Below are positions 35,862 through 44,957 of a stretch of 64,000 nucleotides of DNA, one piece after another. Position 1 is the stretch's first letter; each line of letters opens with the position of its first letter. Source of the stretch: Pedobacter cryotolerans. GTDB lineage: Bacteria; Bacteroidota; Bacteroidia; Sphingobacteriales; Sphingobacteriaceae. The DNA lies in contig NZ_SWBO01000005.1 in the NCBI RefSeq assembly GCF_005116475.1, positions 124,001-188,000 on the forward strand. Reading direction: 5' to 3'. The notes beneath the pieces are model-generated. The model was not told the DNA's origin, did no database searches, and saw only the letters and a program-made list of their open reading frames with translations. Both the position numbers and the translations under genes were made by a program.

Positions 35862-36755
35862 ATGCAAAGAAGAAAATTTATTCAAAATTCTGCACTAGCG
35901 GCTGCAGTTTTAGCTTTATACAAAGGTGATGCTTTTGCAAATCCATTTAGAGCTTATCAATTTAAAGAGTTAAGAAACGGAGTTGGAGTGTTTTTAGAGC
36001 AAGGTGGTACAATTGCATGGCTAAATAGCTCTAGCGGTTATGTAGCTGTAGATTCGCAATTTCCTGCATCGGCAGCACATGTAATAGATGAGTTGAAAAA
36101 ATTAGGTGATAAACCTTTTAAATATCTATTAAATACCCATCACCATGGCGATCATACTGGCGGAAATATTGCTTTTAAAGGTTTGGCTGAGCATGTAGTA
36201 GCGCATGAAAATTCCTTGGTAAATCAAAAGTTAGCAGCCGAAAAGGCAAATAATTTAGCACAGCAATTACTACCTGATGTAACTTTTGGAAAAGGCTGGA
36301 AGGCGCCAGTTGGCAATGAGAAAATTATTGCTTATTACTACGGTTCTGGACATACCAATGGCGATGTAGTTTATCATTTCGAAAATGCAAATGTAGTACA
36401 TGTTGGCGATTTAGTGTTTAACCGTAGGTTTCCTTATATAGATCAGGCAAATGGAGCTCATATTGGCAATTGGATTACTGCTTTAGATAAAATTTACAAT
36501 CAATTTGATAAGGATACGATTGTTGTAACCGGGCATAGCTTAGACCCTGAAAAAGTAGTGGGCGATAAGGAGAATGTTAAAGCATTTAAAAATTACTTAG
36601 AAAGTTTGCTAGCTTTTGTTGGTGCAGAAATTAAAGCAGGTAAAACTAAAGAAGACATTTTAAAAGCAACCACAATTCCTGGTGCGCCAGAATGGAAAGG
36701 CGATGGAATTGCAAGAAGTTTAACTGCTGCATATACTGAGTTAACAGCAGGATAA
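35862..36755 (+). CDS. Exported MBL-fold metallo-hydrolase
   Basis: A 297-aa protein with a twin-arginine-like N-terminus (MQRRKFIQNSALAAA), so probably exported. The zinc motif NTHHHGDHTGGN (residues about 88-99), the later His in YYYGSGHTNGDVV and VHVGDLVF follow, and GHSLDP may supply the last ligand. It fits the broad SoxH/quinoprotein-relay group of MBL hydrolases; there is no evidence for beta-lactam hydrolysis. It lies just downstream of a terminator and upstream of a hairpin. Confidence 0.85.
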   Translation: MQRRKFIQNSALAAAVLALYKGDAFANPFRAYQFKELRNGVGVFLEQGGTIAWLNSSSGYVAVDSQFPASAAHVIDELKKLGDKPFKYLLNTHHHGDHTGGNIAFKGLAEHVVAHENSLVNQKLAAEKANNLAQQLLPDVTFGKGWKAPVGNEKIIAYYYGSGHTNGDVVYHFENANVVHVGDLVFNRRFPYIDQANGAHIGNWITALDKIYNQFDKDTIVVTGHSLDPEKVVGDKENVKAFKNYLESLLAFVGAEIKAGKTKEDILKATTIPGAPEWKGDGIARSLTAAYTELTAG

Positions 36756-36763
36756 GAGGAATT

Positions 36764-36830
36764 TTCAGCTGAGTGTTTGGAGTAAAAGTGTTCAAACGCT
36801 CAGTTATTTTCCAGCAAACTTTATTTCCTA
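36764..36830. repeat. CTGAG hairpin repeat, left copy
   Basis: CTGAGTGTTTG (36769-36779) and CAAACGCTCAG (36793-36803) pair with one G-T, followed by TTATTTT and a shared tail. A direct copy lies at 37660-37727. It may also end transcription of the MBL gene. Confidence 0.65.
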
Positions 36831-36853
36831 TCGGTCGGTGTCTCACCGACCGA
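36831..36853. repeat. REP hairpin 1 (left of the transposase)
   Basis: TCGGTCGGTG, loop TCT and CACCGACCGA form a perfect 10-bp stem preceded by CCTA. It is inverted relative to the two copies on the other side of the transposase. Confidence 0.8.
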
Positions 36854-36888
36854 ACGTTTTCTGCGATTTTTTATCATCAAGTAAAGTT

Positions 36889-37404
36889 CTAATCTCTATA
36901 GTCTCTTAATATTCTAAATTCATCAATCCCTGTCTTATAAAAGCTTGCGCTACTCCATCTATACTCTTCTGGATACTTACATAACCCCCACTTTTCAATG
37001 GTCGGGTTATAATGTATGTAATCTATTTTTTGGAGTAAAATATTTTCTGTGCTTAACGGAATAGCAAGCGGGTCTCGTTTCCAGAATTGATAATTTCTAT
37101 CCATTTTTTCAGAATGATAATTATTTAGTAGTGTAGGGTTATTTGCAAGAAGATATCTTCTGAATTGATGAGCTGTAAATTTGGTAAAACTTGTTGCTGG
37201 ATTTTCTTTGCCATTTTGTTTTAACATATTCCAAATTAAATGAATATGATTAGGCATAATTACGTATGCATAAATTTCTACTAGTTGTTGTTTTACTAAA
37301 TATTGTAACGAGTTAATAATTATCATTTTCAAGTTGTCATCAACTAAGAGATGAGCGAAATTACAGATGGTATCTGTATAGAAATATGAATTATCGAAAT
37401 CCAT
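36889..37404 (-). CDS. REP-associated tyrosine transposase (RAYT, Y1/HUH family)
   Basis: A 171-aa protein with the HUH motif MPNHIHLIW (residues about 65-73) and the C-terminal Tyr motif KIDYIHYNPTIEKWGL, as in IS200-like TnpA_REP proteins that cut and join REP hairpins. ATG at 37404 (MDFDNSYFY) is chosen; a frame starting at 37527 would begin inside the neighbouring REP hairpin and add residues unlike the family. It is framed by REP hairpins in inverted arrangement. The catalytic residues are intact, so it may be active. Confidence 0.88.
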   Translation of the reverse strand: MDFDNSYFYTDTICNFAHLLVDDNLKMIIINSLQYLVKQQLVEIYAYVIMPNHIHLIWNMLKQNGKENPATSFTKFTAHQFRRYLLANNPTLLNNYHSEKMDRNYQFWKRDPLAIPLSTENILLQKIDYIHYNPTIEKWGLCKYPEEYRWSSASFYKTGIDEFRILRDYRD

Positions 37405-37511
37405 TTGTCCCTGCCGTTTATGGAAAATATGCATAATATGAAATAAGTTGAAGGGACAACGATACAAAATAGCATATTTGAAGCTGAATATTAAAATATT
37501 ATCGTGTTTTT

Positions 37512-37534
37512 TCGGTCGGTGAGACACCGACCGA
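37512..37534. repeat. REP hairpin 2
   Basis: TCGGTCGGTG, AGA, CACCGACCGA, followed by TAGG. It is the inverse of REP 1 and lies 108 bp upstream of the chosen transposase start. Confidence 0.8.
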
Positions 37535-37626
37535 TAGGCGCAAAGGAAATGTTATTAAAAGAAGTTTACTACCTTGCGTAGGGAATTGACAGTAGGTTAG
37601 ATATTTGTATTACTTTACACGTTTTT

Positions 37627-37649
37627 TCGGTCGGTGAGACACCGACCGA
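37627..37649. repeat. REP hairpin 3
   Basis: It is identical in stem and loop to REP 2, in the same orientation, 115 bp further on. The gap 37405-37829 holds only REPs 2 and 3, the right CTGAG hairpin and the cydA promoter. Confidence 0.8.
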
Positions 37650-37659
37650 TAGGTGAATT

Positions 37660-37727
37660 AACAGCTGAGCGTTTGGGGTAGTAGTCCTCAAACGCTCAGT
37701 TATTTTACGCAAAACTTTATTTTCAAT
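37660..37727. repeat. CTGAG hairpin repeat, right copy
   Basis: CTGAGCGTTTG (37665-37675) and CAAACGCTCAG (37689-37699) form a perfect 11-bp stem, followed by TTATTTTACGCAAAACTTTA. It is a direct repeat of 36764-36830, so the pair flanks the whole REP-transposase block. Confidence 0.65.
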
Positions 37728-37800
37728 TTATAAACGTTCCATATTAAAAATAACTCATCTATTTCATTGGTTGTTAATTCATTCCAAAATTTCTATCGGG

Positions 37801-37808
37801 TATATTTG
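37801..37808 (+). promoter_or_regulatory. -7 box (TATATTTG) for cydAB
   Basis: It matches TAnnTTTG, 21 bp before the cydA ATG. Confidence 0.5.
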
Positions 37809-37829
37809 TAGTAACAAATTCCTCTTGCT

Positions 37830-39167
37830 ATGGATGATTTTTTAGCCGCCCGTTCGCAAATGGCCCTTTCATTGGGCTTTCACATTATTTATGCTTGTAT
37901 CGGAATGGTAATGCCATTTTTTATGGCGGTTTCGCATTACAAGTGGCTCAGAACAAATGATGAAGTTTATAAAAATATTACCAAAGCTTGGAGCAAAGGT
38001 GTAGCTATATTTTTTGCTACAGGAGCAGTTTCTGGCACAATGCTCTCGTTCGAGTTAGGTTTGCTCTGGCCAAAATTTATGGAACATGCCGGCCCAATTT
38101 TCGGAATGCCGTTTTCATTAGAAGGTACAGCATTTTTTATCGAAGCCATTGCACTAGGCTTTTTCCTTTACGGATGGAATAAACTGAACAAATGGTTCCA
38201 TTGGTTTACAGGAGTTGTTGTTGGAGTAAGTGGTTTAGCTTCGGGTATTTTAGTTGTTGCTGCAAATGCTTGGATGAATAGTCCGGCAGGATTTGATTTT
38301 GTAGACGGAAAATATTTAAACATAGACCCAATTGCCGCAATGTTTAATAAAGCATGGTTTACACAAGCATTACATATGTGCTTAGCAGCTTTTACGGCCA
38401 CAGGTTTTGCAGTTGCGGGTGTACACGCTTTAATGATCTTGCGTAAACAAAATCCAGATTTCCATTATAAAGCTTTTAAAATTGCAGCGGTTTTTGCGAC
38501 TGTATGTGCTGTTTTGCAGCCCATCAGCGGAGATTTATCAGCAAAGGATGTGGCGCAAAGGCAACCTGCAAAATTAGCTGCAATGGAGGCGCTATACACT
38601 ACCCAAAAACCAGCACCATTACTTGTTGGAGGAATTGTAGATGAAAAAAATAAAAAAGTAACTCATGCCATAGAAATTCCTGGTGCTTTGAGCTTTTTAG
38701 CCCATGGCAATTTTAAAGCTGAGGTAAAAGGATTAGATCAAATTCCGGCAGACGAGCAACCACCAGTAGCGATAACCCATTATGCTTTTCAAATTATGGT
38801 AGGCATTGGCACATTGTTAATGTTAATTTCACTAGGTTATTTTATTTTACTTTTGCGCAAAAAATCAATTTTAGATCGTAAATGGCTGCTTAAATTATTC
38901 GTTTTAGCTATCCCGTTAGGTTATATCGCCTTAGAAGCAGGTTGGGTAGTAACAGAAGTTGGTAGACAACCATGGATTATTTATGGTATTATGAAAACCC
39001 GAGATGCTGTTACCCCAATGCCTGGTATCGCATGGTCGTTTTATCTATTCTCGGCAATTTATGCTTCGCTAAATGTTATTGTTATCTTTTTGCTTTACCG
39101 ACAAATAAAAATGGTACCAGTACTTTATAACCAGCATAAATTTTCATCATCTGTAAAAGCCAATTAA
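37830..39167 (+). CDS. cydA: Cytochrome bd oxidase subunit I
   Basis: A 445-aa membrane protein. The N-terminal haem-ligand His lies in LSLGFHIIYACIGM, and the GRQPWIIYG motif is near residue 385. It is shorter than E. coli CydA (522 aa) because the quinol-binding loop is reduced, as in the short-Q-loop group. It would oxidise menaquinol or ubiquinol and reduce O2 with high affinity. cydB follows after 1 bp. Confidence 0.95.
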   Translation: MDDFLAARSQMALSLGFHIIYACIGMVMPFFMAVSHYKWLRTNDEVYKNITKAWSKGVAIFFATGAVSGTMLSFELGLLWPKFMEHAGPIFGMPFSLEGTAFFIEAIALGFFLYGWNKLNKWFHWFTGVVVGVSGLASGILVVAANAWMNSPAGFDFVDGKYLNIDPIAAMFNKAWFTQALHMCLAAFTATGFAVAGVHALMILRKQNPDFHYKAFKIAAVFATVCAVLQPISGDLSAKDVAQRQPAKLAAMEALYTTQKPAPLLVGGIVDEKNKKVTHAIEIPGALSFLAHGNFKAEVKGLDQIPADEQPPVAITHYAFQIMVGIGTLLMLISLGYFILLLRKKSILDRKWLLKLFVLAIPLGYIALEAGWVVTEVGRQPWIIYGIMKTRDAVTPMPGIAWSFYLFSAIYASLNVIVIFLLYRQIKMVPVLYNQHKFSSSVKAN

Positions 39168-39168
39168 T

Positions 39169-40173
39169 ATGGAATACGTAATTATAACATTTTTATGTTT
39201 AGCCATTTTACTTTATTTTTTGTTAGGCGGGGCAGATTTTGGCGCTGGAATTATCGAATTATTTACCTCACAAAAAAACCGTAGTAAAACCCGTAAAACC
39301 ATGAGCCAAGCCATTGGTCCGGTTTGGGAGGCCAACCACATGTGGCTCATTATAGCTGTTGTAATTTTGTTTGTTGCTTTTCCTAAAATATACACCACCA
39401 TGTCTGTTTATTTGCATATTCCGTTAGCTATTATGCTCATCGGTATTATAGCAAGAGGAACGGCATTTGTTTTCAGACATTATGATGCCGTTAAAGATAA
39501 AATGCAAGAGGTTTACAATAAAATATTTATCTATTCAAGTTTTATTACCCCCTTATTTTTAGGCATTATTGCAGGTAGTGTAATATCTGGTAAAATAGAT
39601 AGCGAAGCAAATAATTTTGCGGATGCTTACGTATATGGTTGGTTAAATTGGTTTTCAATTGCTGTAGGTTTGTTTACTGTTGCACTTTGTGGTTTCTTAG
39701 CGGCTATCTATTTAATAGGAGAGAGCGAAGAACTTGTAGAGCAGCAACGCTTCATTAAAAAAGCAGAGTTTATGAATGTGGCTGCCGTAATTTTTGGCGC
39801 AATGGTTTTTACGGCAGCTTATTTCGAAGATGTTCCTTTATATAAATGGGTTTTTCAAAACCAAATTGGTTTATCGGCAGTAATTTTAGCTAGTTTATCG
39901 TTAATTTTATTATGGTTTCTATTACTAAAAGGAAAAACAAAAATCTTAAGGATTTTAGCTGGTTTTCAAGTAACGATGATTTTGGTAGCCATTAGTTTTG
40001 CGCATTTTCCTAATTTTATCCAATTAAAAAATGGATCTGCACTCTCACTATTTGATGCTATCGCCCCTTTTAAAACAGTACAAGCATTAGGATGGGCATT
40101 GGTTTTAGGTAGTTTTTTGATATTGCCCTTTTTAGGATATTTGTTTTATAAATTTCAGCAGAAAGAAGAGTAA
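39169..40173 (+). CDS. cydB: Cytochrome bd oxidase subunit II
   Basis: A 334-aa membrane protein with about eight helices and the family motifs LLGGADFGAGIIELF and IGPVWEANHMWLI. It forms the heterodimer with CydA. No cydX-like small ORF or cydDC exporter is seen after it. The following 180 bp hold only a weak inverted repeat. Confidence 0.95.
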   Translation: MEYVIITFLCLAILLYFLLGGADFGAGIIELFTSQKNRSKTRKTMSQAIGPVWEANHMWLIIAVVILFVAFPKIYTTMSVYLHIPLAIMLIGIIARGTAFVFRHYDAVKDKMQEVYNKIFIYSSFITPLFLGIIAGSVISGKIDSEANNFADAYVYGWLNWFSIAVGLFTVALCGFLAAIYLIGESEELVEQQRFIKKAEFMNVAAVIFGAMVFTAAYFEDVPLYKWVFQNQIGLSAVILASLSLILLWFLLLKGKTKILRILAGFQVTMILVAISFAHFPNFIQLKNGSALSLFDAIAPFKTVQALGWALVLGSFLILPFLGYLFYKFQQKEE

Positions 40174-40353
40174 ATGTAGTTCATTGGTTTATTAGTTTTT
40201 TGAAGCGCAATTACAGTACAACTATTAATGTCAGTCCTGCTTTACATTACAAGTCTCGGTGGTTGCTAGTGCGAAACTTAATAGTCATCAAAACCGAGCG
40301 CTTTTCATTTCAATCAGGGCTATTTAATAAATTTAGTACTTAAAGGAAACAGC

Positions 40354-40713
40354 TTATCTGCCGTAATTTAAAATAAACTCATTCCAACGGCAATCTTGAT
40401 AATCAGTAAACATGTGAAATAGCAAACCTATAGCTATAATTTTAATTAGCTTATTTTTCTGAAATAATAATAAAAAGTAAACTGCAATTGCATAATAACT
40501 ATGTAAAGGATGAAAACCAATGCTACATCTGCCAGCTTCAAAAATTGGTGTCGCCAGTAAATGATCTAAATCAACAAGCATGGTACAGAGTAAAATTAGA
40601 TACGTTTTTTTCCAATCATCCTTAAAAAATAACCACGCTATCACCAAGGGAAAAACGAAATGTAAACCGTAATGTATTAATGTTTGGATGATCTTGAGGG
40701 TAGCGATGTCCAT
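40354..40713 (-). CDS. Small membrane protein, DUF6122-like
   Basis: A 119-aa protein with about three membrane helices. It has conserved-looking polar positions in MLVDLDHLLATPIF, 'RCSIGFHPLHSYYAIAVY' and FHMFTDYQDC. The Asp/His pattern recalls membrane-bound metal-dependent hydrolases, but no activity is known. I recall the family as DUF6122. Confidence 0.75.
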   Translation of the reverse strand: MDIATLKIIQTLIHYGLHFVFPLVIAWLFFKDDWKKTYLILLCTMLVDLDHLLATPIFEAGRCSIGFHPLHSYYAIAVYFLLLFQKNKLIKIIAIGLLFHMFTDYQDCRWNEFILNYGR

Positions 40714-40757
40714 AATCTAGTTGTATCAAAAGCTAAATTATAAAAATAACGCTAAGC

Positions 40758-41216
40758 TTAAAATTTAAATTTTCTTACCTTTTCGCTAGCTTTTAAATAT
40801 TCACCTAACGCCGCAGAGCCATACCAATTAAACAAATCTGCATCTAAGAGTTTAGCTTTAACAGCGGGGTCAGTTGCCAAAATCTCTTTAGCTTCCTCTA
40901 TCGTTTTTACATTTAAAATGAATATGCCTCTATAGTTTTTATCGTTTTTTCCCATTGGTCCAGCAACAACAAGTTTATTTTCTTTTACCAATTTACCCAT
41001 GTTGGTCATGTGGCCAGCAAAAGCAGCATCGTATTCTGTTTTGGTTGAGGTTGTATTTGAGCCAGTTTTCAGCATCACCAAAATATATTGTTTCATCCCA
41101 TAATCATCAGCACCTACTGTTTTAGCTAATTCAGCATCGTAATTTGGGTTTATGTTTTGAGCTTTTGTGCTTACAAATAGTACTGTGCAAAAGATAATAA
41201 GTAGTGTGTTTTTCAT
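40758..41216 (-). CDS. Exported YciI-like protein
   Basis: A 152-aa protein with a signal peptide (cleavage near TKAQ), then a YciI-type ferredoxin-like domain (YILVMLKTGSN, 'HMTNMGKLVKENKLVVAGPM', NYRGIFILNVKTIEEA). YciI proteins are usually cytosolic; an exported version is common in Bacteroidota. Function unknown. Confidence 0.8.
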   Translation of the reverse strand: MKNTLLIIFCTVLFVSTKAQNINPNYDAELAKTVGADDYGMKQYILVMLKTGSNTTSTKTEYDAAFAGHMTNMGKLVKENKLVVAGPMGKNDKNYRGIFILNVKTIEEAKEILATDPAVKAKLLDADLFNWYGSAALGEYLKASEKVRKFKF

Positions 41217-41318
41217 AATTTTTTGTTTTTGGTTTAGACGCTGCCTTAAAGCATAAGGTTACATCAATTTAACAATTAAATTAGCCCTTTGTCTATTTAA
41301 AACTTCATCAGCGAGTAT

Positions 41319-42047
41319 TTAATTCAAGTTTTTTTCAGCCAGCCATTTTGCCAATTCTGCTTTTATCGCTTTGCCCATTTTTTGCTGATTTGCAGGGCTT
41401 TCTAAAAAATCTTTACTTACACCATTGTCACCAACTTCTAAAAGTACACGGTATTTTGCTGTATTTACATGCTCATCTAAACTATAAAAAGCTTTTTTGC
41501 CTGTTGCTTTGCAGGTATAATCGTTTCTACCAGTTGAGCTATCTAATTGTACACCTCGGTTTTCTAAATCGGTAACAGCACTTATTGCAGCAACTAACCT
41601 AGCCGCTAAAGCTCTGTTTTCTGCTTCGTATTGATCGCCATCATGTATAAAACCCCAAATGGCATGGCGCTTTGTTCCTCCATTATTATGTATAGAGATA
41701 AAAACAGCTGGTTTCTTTTTGTTGGCTTGTTTTAATTCATAAGCATAGCCAGATATTTTGCCATCAATTATTGCAGATGTATGCTCAACAATCGTATTGC
41801 TGCCTACATTTGGATGATGTAAGTTGGGTTCATTTAAACTCCAAACTTTAAACTCTTTTAGTTTAGGATTTACACCCATTGCAGCTTCAACAATACCATT
41901 ACAAACGGCAGCTTCACTAAAATCTTTACCAGTATCTGTTTGGTGCGATGGTTGCCAAACTACAATCGCCTTTGGCTTGCTTAAAAATTTTACAGTGAAA
42001 CTGGATAGGAGCGTAAGGCAGGCAAGAGAAAAGAATATTTTTTTCAT
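41319..42047 (-). CDS. N-acetylmuramoyl-L-alanine amidase (Amidase_3-like)
   Basis: A 242-aa protein with a signal peptide (MKKIFFSLACLTLLSSFTV). Zinc and catalytic positions are suggested by VVWQPSHQTDTG, 'FISIHNNGGTKRHAIWGF' and the C-terminal LLEVGDNG. It would cleave the amide between MurNAc and L-Ala in the periplasm. The first His motif is less usual than the GHGG found in many relatives, so assignment to the group is good but not certain. Confidence 0.75.
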   Translation of the reverse strand: MKKIFFSLACLTLLSSFTVKFLSKPKAIVVWQPSHQTDTGKDFSEAAVCNGIVEAAMGVNPKLKEFKVWSLNEPNLHHPNVGSNTIVEHTSAIIDGKISGYAYELKQANKKKPAVFISIHNNGGTKRHAIWGFIHDGDQYEAENRALAARLVAAISAVTDLENRGVQLDSSTGRNDYTCKATGKKAFYSLDEHVNTAKYRVLLEVGDNGVSKDFLESPANQQKMGKAIKAELAKWLAEKNLN

Positions 42048-42266
42048 AGGGATTGATTTTGATATTCTAAGTTAAGGATTTCAGATTGAAATAAAATTTG
42101 ATGTTCTTAGACGTTGAGAATTGAAGTTAAATTAATCCATAAAAAAAGCAGTGTTAATCTTCGGAAGAATTTTAACCCTGCTATATTTACTTGTTCATTA
42201 GTTTCATTTGTTCATTGGTATAGCAATTTGCTAAATGAACTATTGAACTAATGATTAATGAACTGT

Positions 42267-43112
42267 CTAATTCTTCATCATCTTTAAAAAACTTGCCAAT
42301 TTAGCTTTCATTTGTCTTCTATCAACAATAAAATCTAAAAAGCCGTGCTCCAATACAAATTCAGAAGTTTGGAAACCTTTTGGTAAGTCTTTTTTAATGG
42401 TTTCTTTAATTACTCTTGGTCCGGCAAAGCCGATCAAAGCACCTGGTTCTGCGATGTTAATATCGCCTAACATGGCATAAGAAGCAGTAACACCACCAGT
42501 TGTAGGATCTGTTAATAAAGAAATGTAAGGAATTTTAGCTTGCGCTAATAAAGCCAATTTAGCCGATGTTTTAGCCATTTGCATTAGTGAAAATGCAGCT
42601 TCCATCATCCTTGCGCCACCAGATTTAGAAATCATTAAAAATGGCACTTTATTTTTTATGCTATAATCAATAGAACGAGCAATTTTCTCTCCAACTACCG
42701 AACCCATAGAACCGCCAATAAAAGCAAAATCCATACAGGCAACCATTAATTCTTGTCCATCTACTTTACCGTGAGCAGCTCTAATTGCGTCTTTTAAGCC
42801 AGTTTTAGCTTGGCTTTCTACAATTCGCTCGGTGTAAGGTTTGTTATCGTTAAATTGTAATGGATCGCCAGAAGTTAAGTTGGCAAACAATTCGGTAAAT
42901 TCGTTATTATCAAAAAGAACTTCGAAATATTCTTTAGAGCCTATTCTTAAATGGTAATCGCAGTATTGGCAAACATATTTGTTCTCCGTTAAATCTGCAC
43001 TGTGTAAGGCCTTTTTACAATTAGGGCACTTGTTCCACAAACCATCTGGTGCTTCTTTCTTTTCTTCTGTTGTGGTACTAATACCTTTTTTTTCTCTCTT
43101 AAACCAACTCAT
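42267..43112 (-). CDS. accD: Acetyl-CoA carboxylase carboxyltransferase subunit beta
   Basis: A 281-aa protein with the N-terminal zinc ribbon CPNCKKAL...CQYC (residues about 29-51) and the crotonase-fold signature with '[20 protein letters not shown]' and '[17 protein letters not shown]'. ATG at 43112 gives [10 protein letters not shown], the usual N-terminus; the longer frame to 43199 is rejected. It transfers the carboxyl group from biotin to acetyl-CoA with AccA, which is not in the window. Confidence 0.95.
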   Translation of the reverse strand: MSWFKREKKGISTTTEEKKEAPDGLWNKCPNCKKALHSADLTENKYVCQYCDYHLRIGSKEYFEVLFDNNEFTELFANLTSGDPLQFNDNKPYTERIVESQAKTGLKDAIRAAHGKVDGQELMVACMDFAFIGGSMGSVVGEKIARSIDYSIKNKVPFLMISKSGGARMMEAAFSLMQMAKTSAKLALLAQAKIPYISLLTDPTTGGVTASYAMLGDINIAEPGALIGFAGPRVIKETIKKDLPKGFQTSEFVLEHGFLDFIVDRRQMKAKLASFLKMMKN

Positions 43113-43297
43113 GTTATGTTTTAAAATTGCGACTACAAAGAAACGAATTTTTTTTAAACAATAGTAGCTGTTTTGCGGAAGTGTTTTACAAAAAAACACA
43201 ATTAATCAATAGGCTTATTGTAAAAAATACACTTAGGTAAAAAATGCTGTTTTTGTCGATTTTTTTTTTAACTTCGAAATATCAAATTTAAATAGAA

Positions 43298-44377
43298 ATG
43301 AGTTTAAAAGGCTATAAAGGCGTAATTTACGGAGCAGCCGTTCAAGAATTGTTTGAGCAGGCTAAAAAACATCAATTTGCATTACCAGCGGTAAATGTTA
43401 CAGGAACCAATACCATTAATGCGGTAATGGAAACTGCAAAGGCAGTAAATTCTCCTGTTATGATACAACTTTCTAACGGCGGAGCACAGTTTTACGCAGG
43501 TAAAACTTTAAATAACGATAATTTAAATGCTTGCGTTTTAGGTGCAGTTTCTGCGGCTAAACACGTGCATTTATTGGCAGAGCATTATGGTGTAGCAGTA
43601 GTTTTACATACTGATCATGCTGCTAAAAAGTTATTACCATGGATTGATGGATTGCTAACGCATGGTGAGCAATTTTTTGCAGAAACAGGTAAACCATTGT
43701 TTTCATCGCACATGTTAGATCTTTCTGAAGAGTCATTAGAAGAAAACATGGAAGTTTGTGTGGAGTATTTTAAACGCATGAATAAAATGGGTATGACCAT
43801 TGAAATTGAGCTTGGTGTAACTGGTGGAGAAGAAGATGGTGTAGATAACAGCGATGTAGACAGTTCTAAATTATATACCCAACCAAGTGAGGTTGCTTAT
43901 GCTTATGATGAGTTGAGCAAAGTGAGTGATCGTTTTACCATTGCTGCTGCTTTTGGTAATGTACACGGTGTTTACAAACCTGGTAACGTTAAATTACAGC
44001 CAGTAATTTTAAAAAATTCTCAAGATTTTATCAAAGAAAAATATAGCTTAACAGCAGAGAAACCAATCAATTTTGTTTTCCATGGTGGTTCTGGTTCTTC
44101 GCAAGAAGAAATTAGAGAAGCAATTTCTTACGGTGCAATTAAAATGAACATTGATACCGATATGCAATGGGCATTTTGGCAAGGCATTTTAGATTATTAT
44201 CAAGCTAACGAAGCTTTCTTGCAAGGTCAAATTGGTAATCCGGATGGCGATGATAAACCTAATAAAAAATATTACGATCCACGTGTTTGGTTACGTAAAG
44301 GCGAAGAAGAGTTTGTGAAACGTTTAACAGGCGCTTTCGAAGATTTAAATTGTATTAACGCAAACGATAAATTGTAA
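43298..44377 (+). CDS. fbaA: Class II fructose-bisphosphate aldolase
   Basis: A 359-aa protein with the zinc motif VVLHTDHAAKK, 'FVFHGGSGSSQEEIREAISY' and the substrate motif MNIDTDMQWAFW. The length and motifs fit class IIA. It cleaves fructose-1,6-bisphosphate in glycolysis and runs in reverse in gluconeogenesis. It is divergent from accD and ends in a strong terminator. Confidence 0.96.
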   Translation: MSLKGYKGVIYGAAVQELFEQAKKHQFALPAVNVTGTNTINAVMETAKAVNSPVMIQLSNGGAQFYAGKTLNNDNLNACVLGAVSAAKHVHLLAEHYGVAVVLHTDHAAKKLLPWIDGLLTHGEQFFAETGKPLFSSHMLDLSEESLEENMEVCVEYFKRMNKMGMTIEIELGVTGGEEDGVDNSDVDSSKLYTQPSEVAYAYDELSKVSDRFTIAAAFGNVHGVYKPGNVKLQPVILKNSQDFIKEKYSLTAEKPINFVFHGGSGSSQEEIREAISYGAIKMNIDTDMQWAFWQGILDYYQANEAFLQGQIGNPDGDDKPNKKYYDPRVWLRKGEEEFVKRLTGAFEDLNCINANDKL

Positions 44378-44401
44378 AAATCAATTTTTATAGATAAAAT
44401 T

Positions 44402-44434
44402 AAAGCGTCCCGATTATTCGAGACGCTTTTTTGC
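44402..44434 (+). terminator. Terminator of the aldolase gene
   Basis: AAGCGTC and GACGCTT, extended by CGA/TCG, form a stem followed by a T run, 25 bp after the stop. Confidence 0.85.
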
Positions 44435-44477
44435 TTTTTATAGGATATTATTGTCAATTTAGTATAAATAAATTCTT

Positions 44478-44957
44478 ATGATGAAAATAGCTAAAAAAAG
44501 TGGTGGTTTATTTGAGCAATTCGCCAATGCTGCCACCAAATTCACCGGTAGCTCGCCTGCATTTATTGGTGCTGTGGCAATAGTATTTTTATGGGCGGTT
44601 ACAGGTCCACTTTTTAATTACTCAGAAACTTGGCAACTTTTTATCAATACAGGTACAACGATCATTACATTTTTGATGGTGTTTTTAATTCAGAAAGCAC
44701 AAAATAAAGATGGTAAAGCTATACAATTGAAGTTGAATGAATTGATTGCCGCACATGATCACGCCAGTAACAGAATGGTAGACATTGAAGATTTAACCGA
44801 AGATGAATTAGATCAACTGCATAAATTTTATGTTACCTTGTCTCGCTTAGCAAAAAAAGAAAATGATATTCACTCCTCACACTCTATTGACGCCGCAAAA
44901 GAATTAAATTTAGAAAAAGTAAAATCGATTAAACACTACAAAAAACTCAAAAAATAA
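44478..44957 (+). CDS. Low-affinity iron permease family membrane protein
   Basis: A 159-aa protein with two membrane helices (about 25-45 and 55-75) and a cytosolic helical tail. The Fet4-like signature shows in 'LFEQFANAATKFTGSSPAFI', 'FNYSETWQLFINTGTTIITF' and FLMVFLIQKAQNKDGKA. Bacterial members may not transport iron at all. The stop overlaps the next start (TAATG). Confidence 0.82.
   Translation: MMKIAKKSGGLFEQFANAATKFTGSSPAFIGAVAIVFLWAVTGPLFNYSETWQLFINTGTTIITFLMVFLIQKAQNKDGKAIQLKLNELIAAHDHASNRMVDIEDLTEDELDQLHKFYVTLSRLAKKENDIHSSHSIDAAKELNLEKVKSIKHYKKLKK

Noticed and set aside
37405..37527. N-terminal extension of the transposase
   Set aside because: The extra 41 residues are partly encoded by a REP hairpin, and family members begin near MDFDN.
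40174..40353. cydX-like gene after cydB
   Set aside because: No ATG-started frame with a membrane helix exists in the gap.
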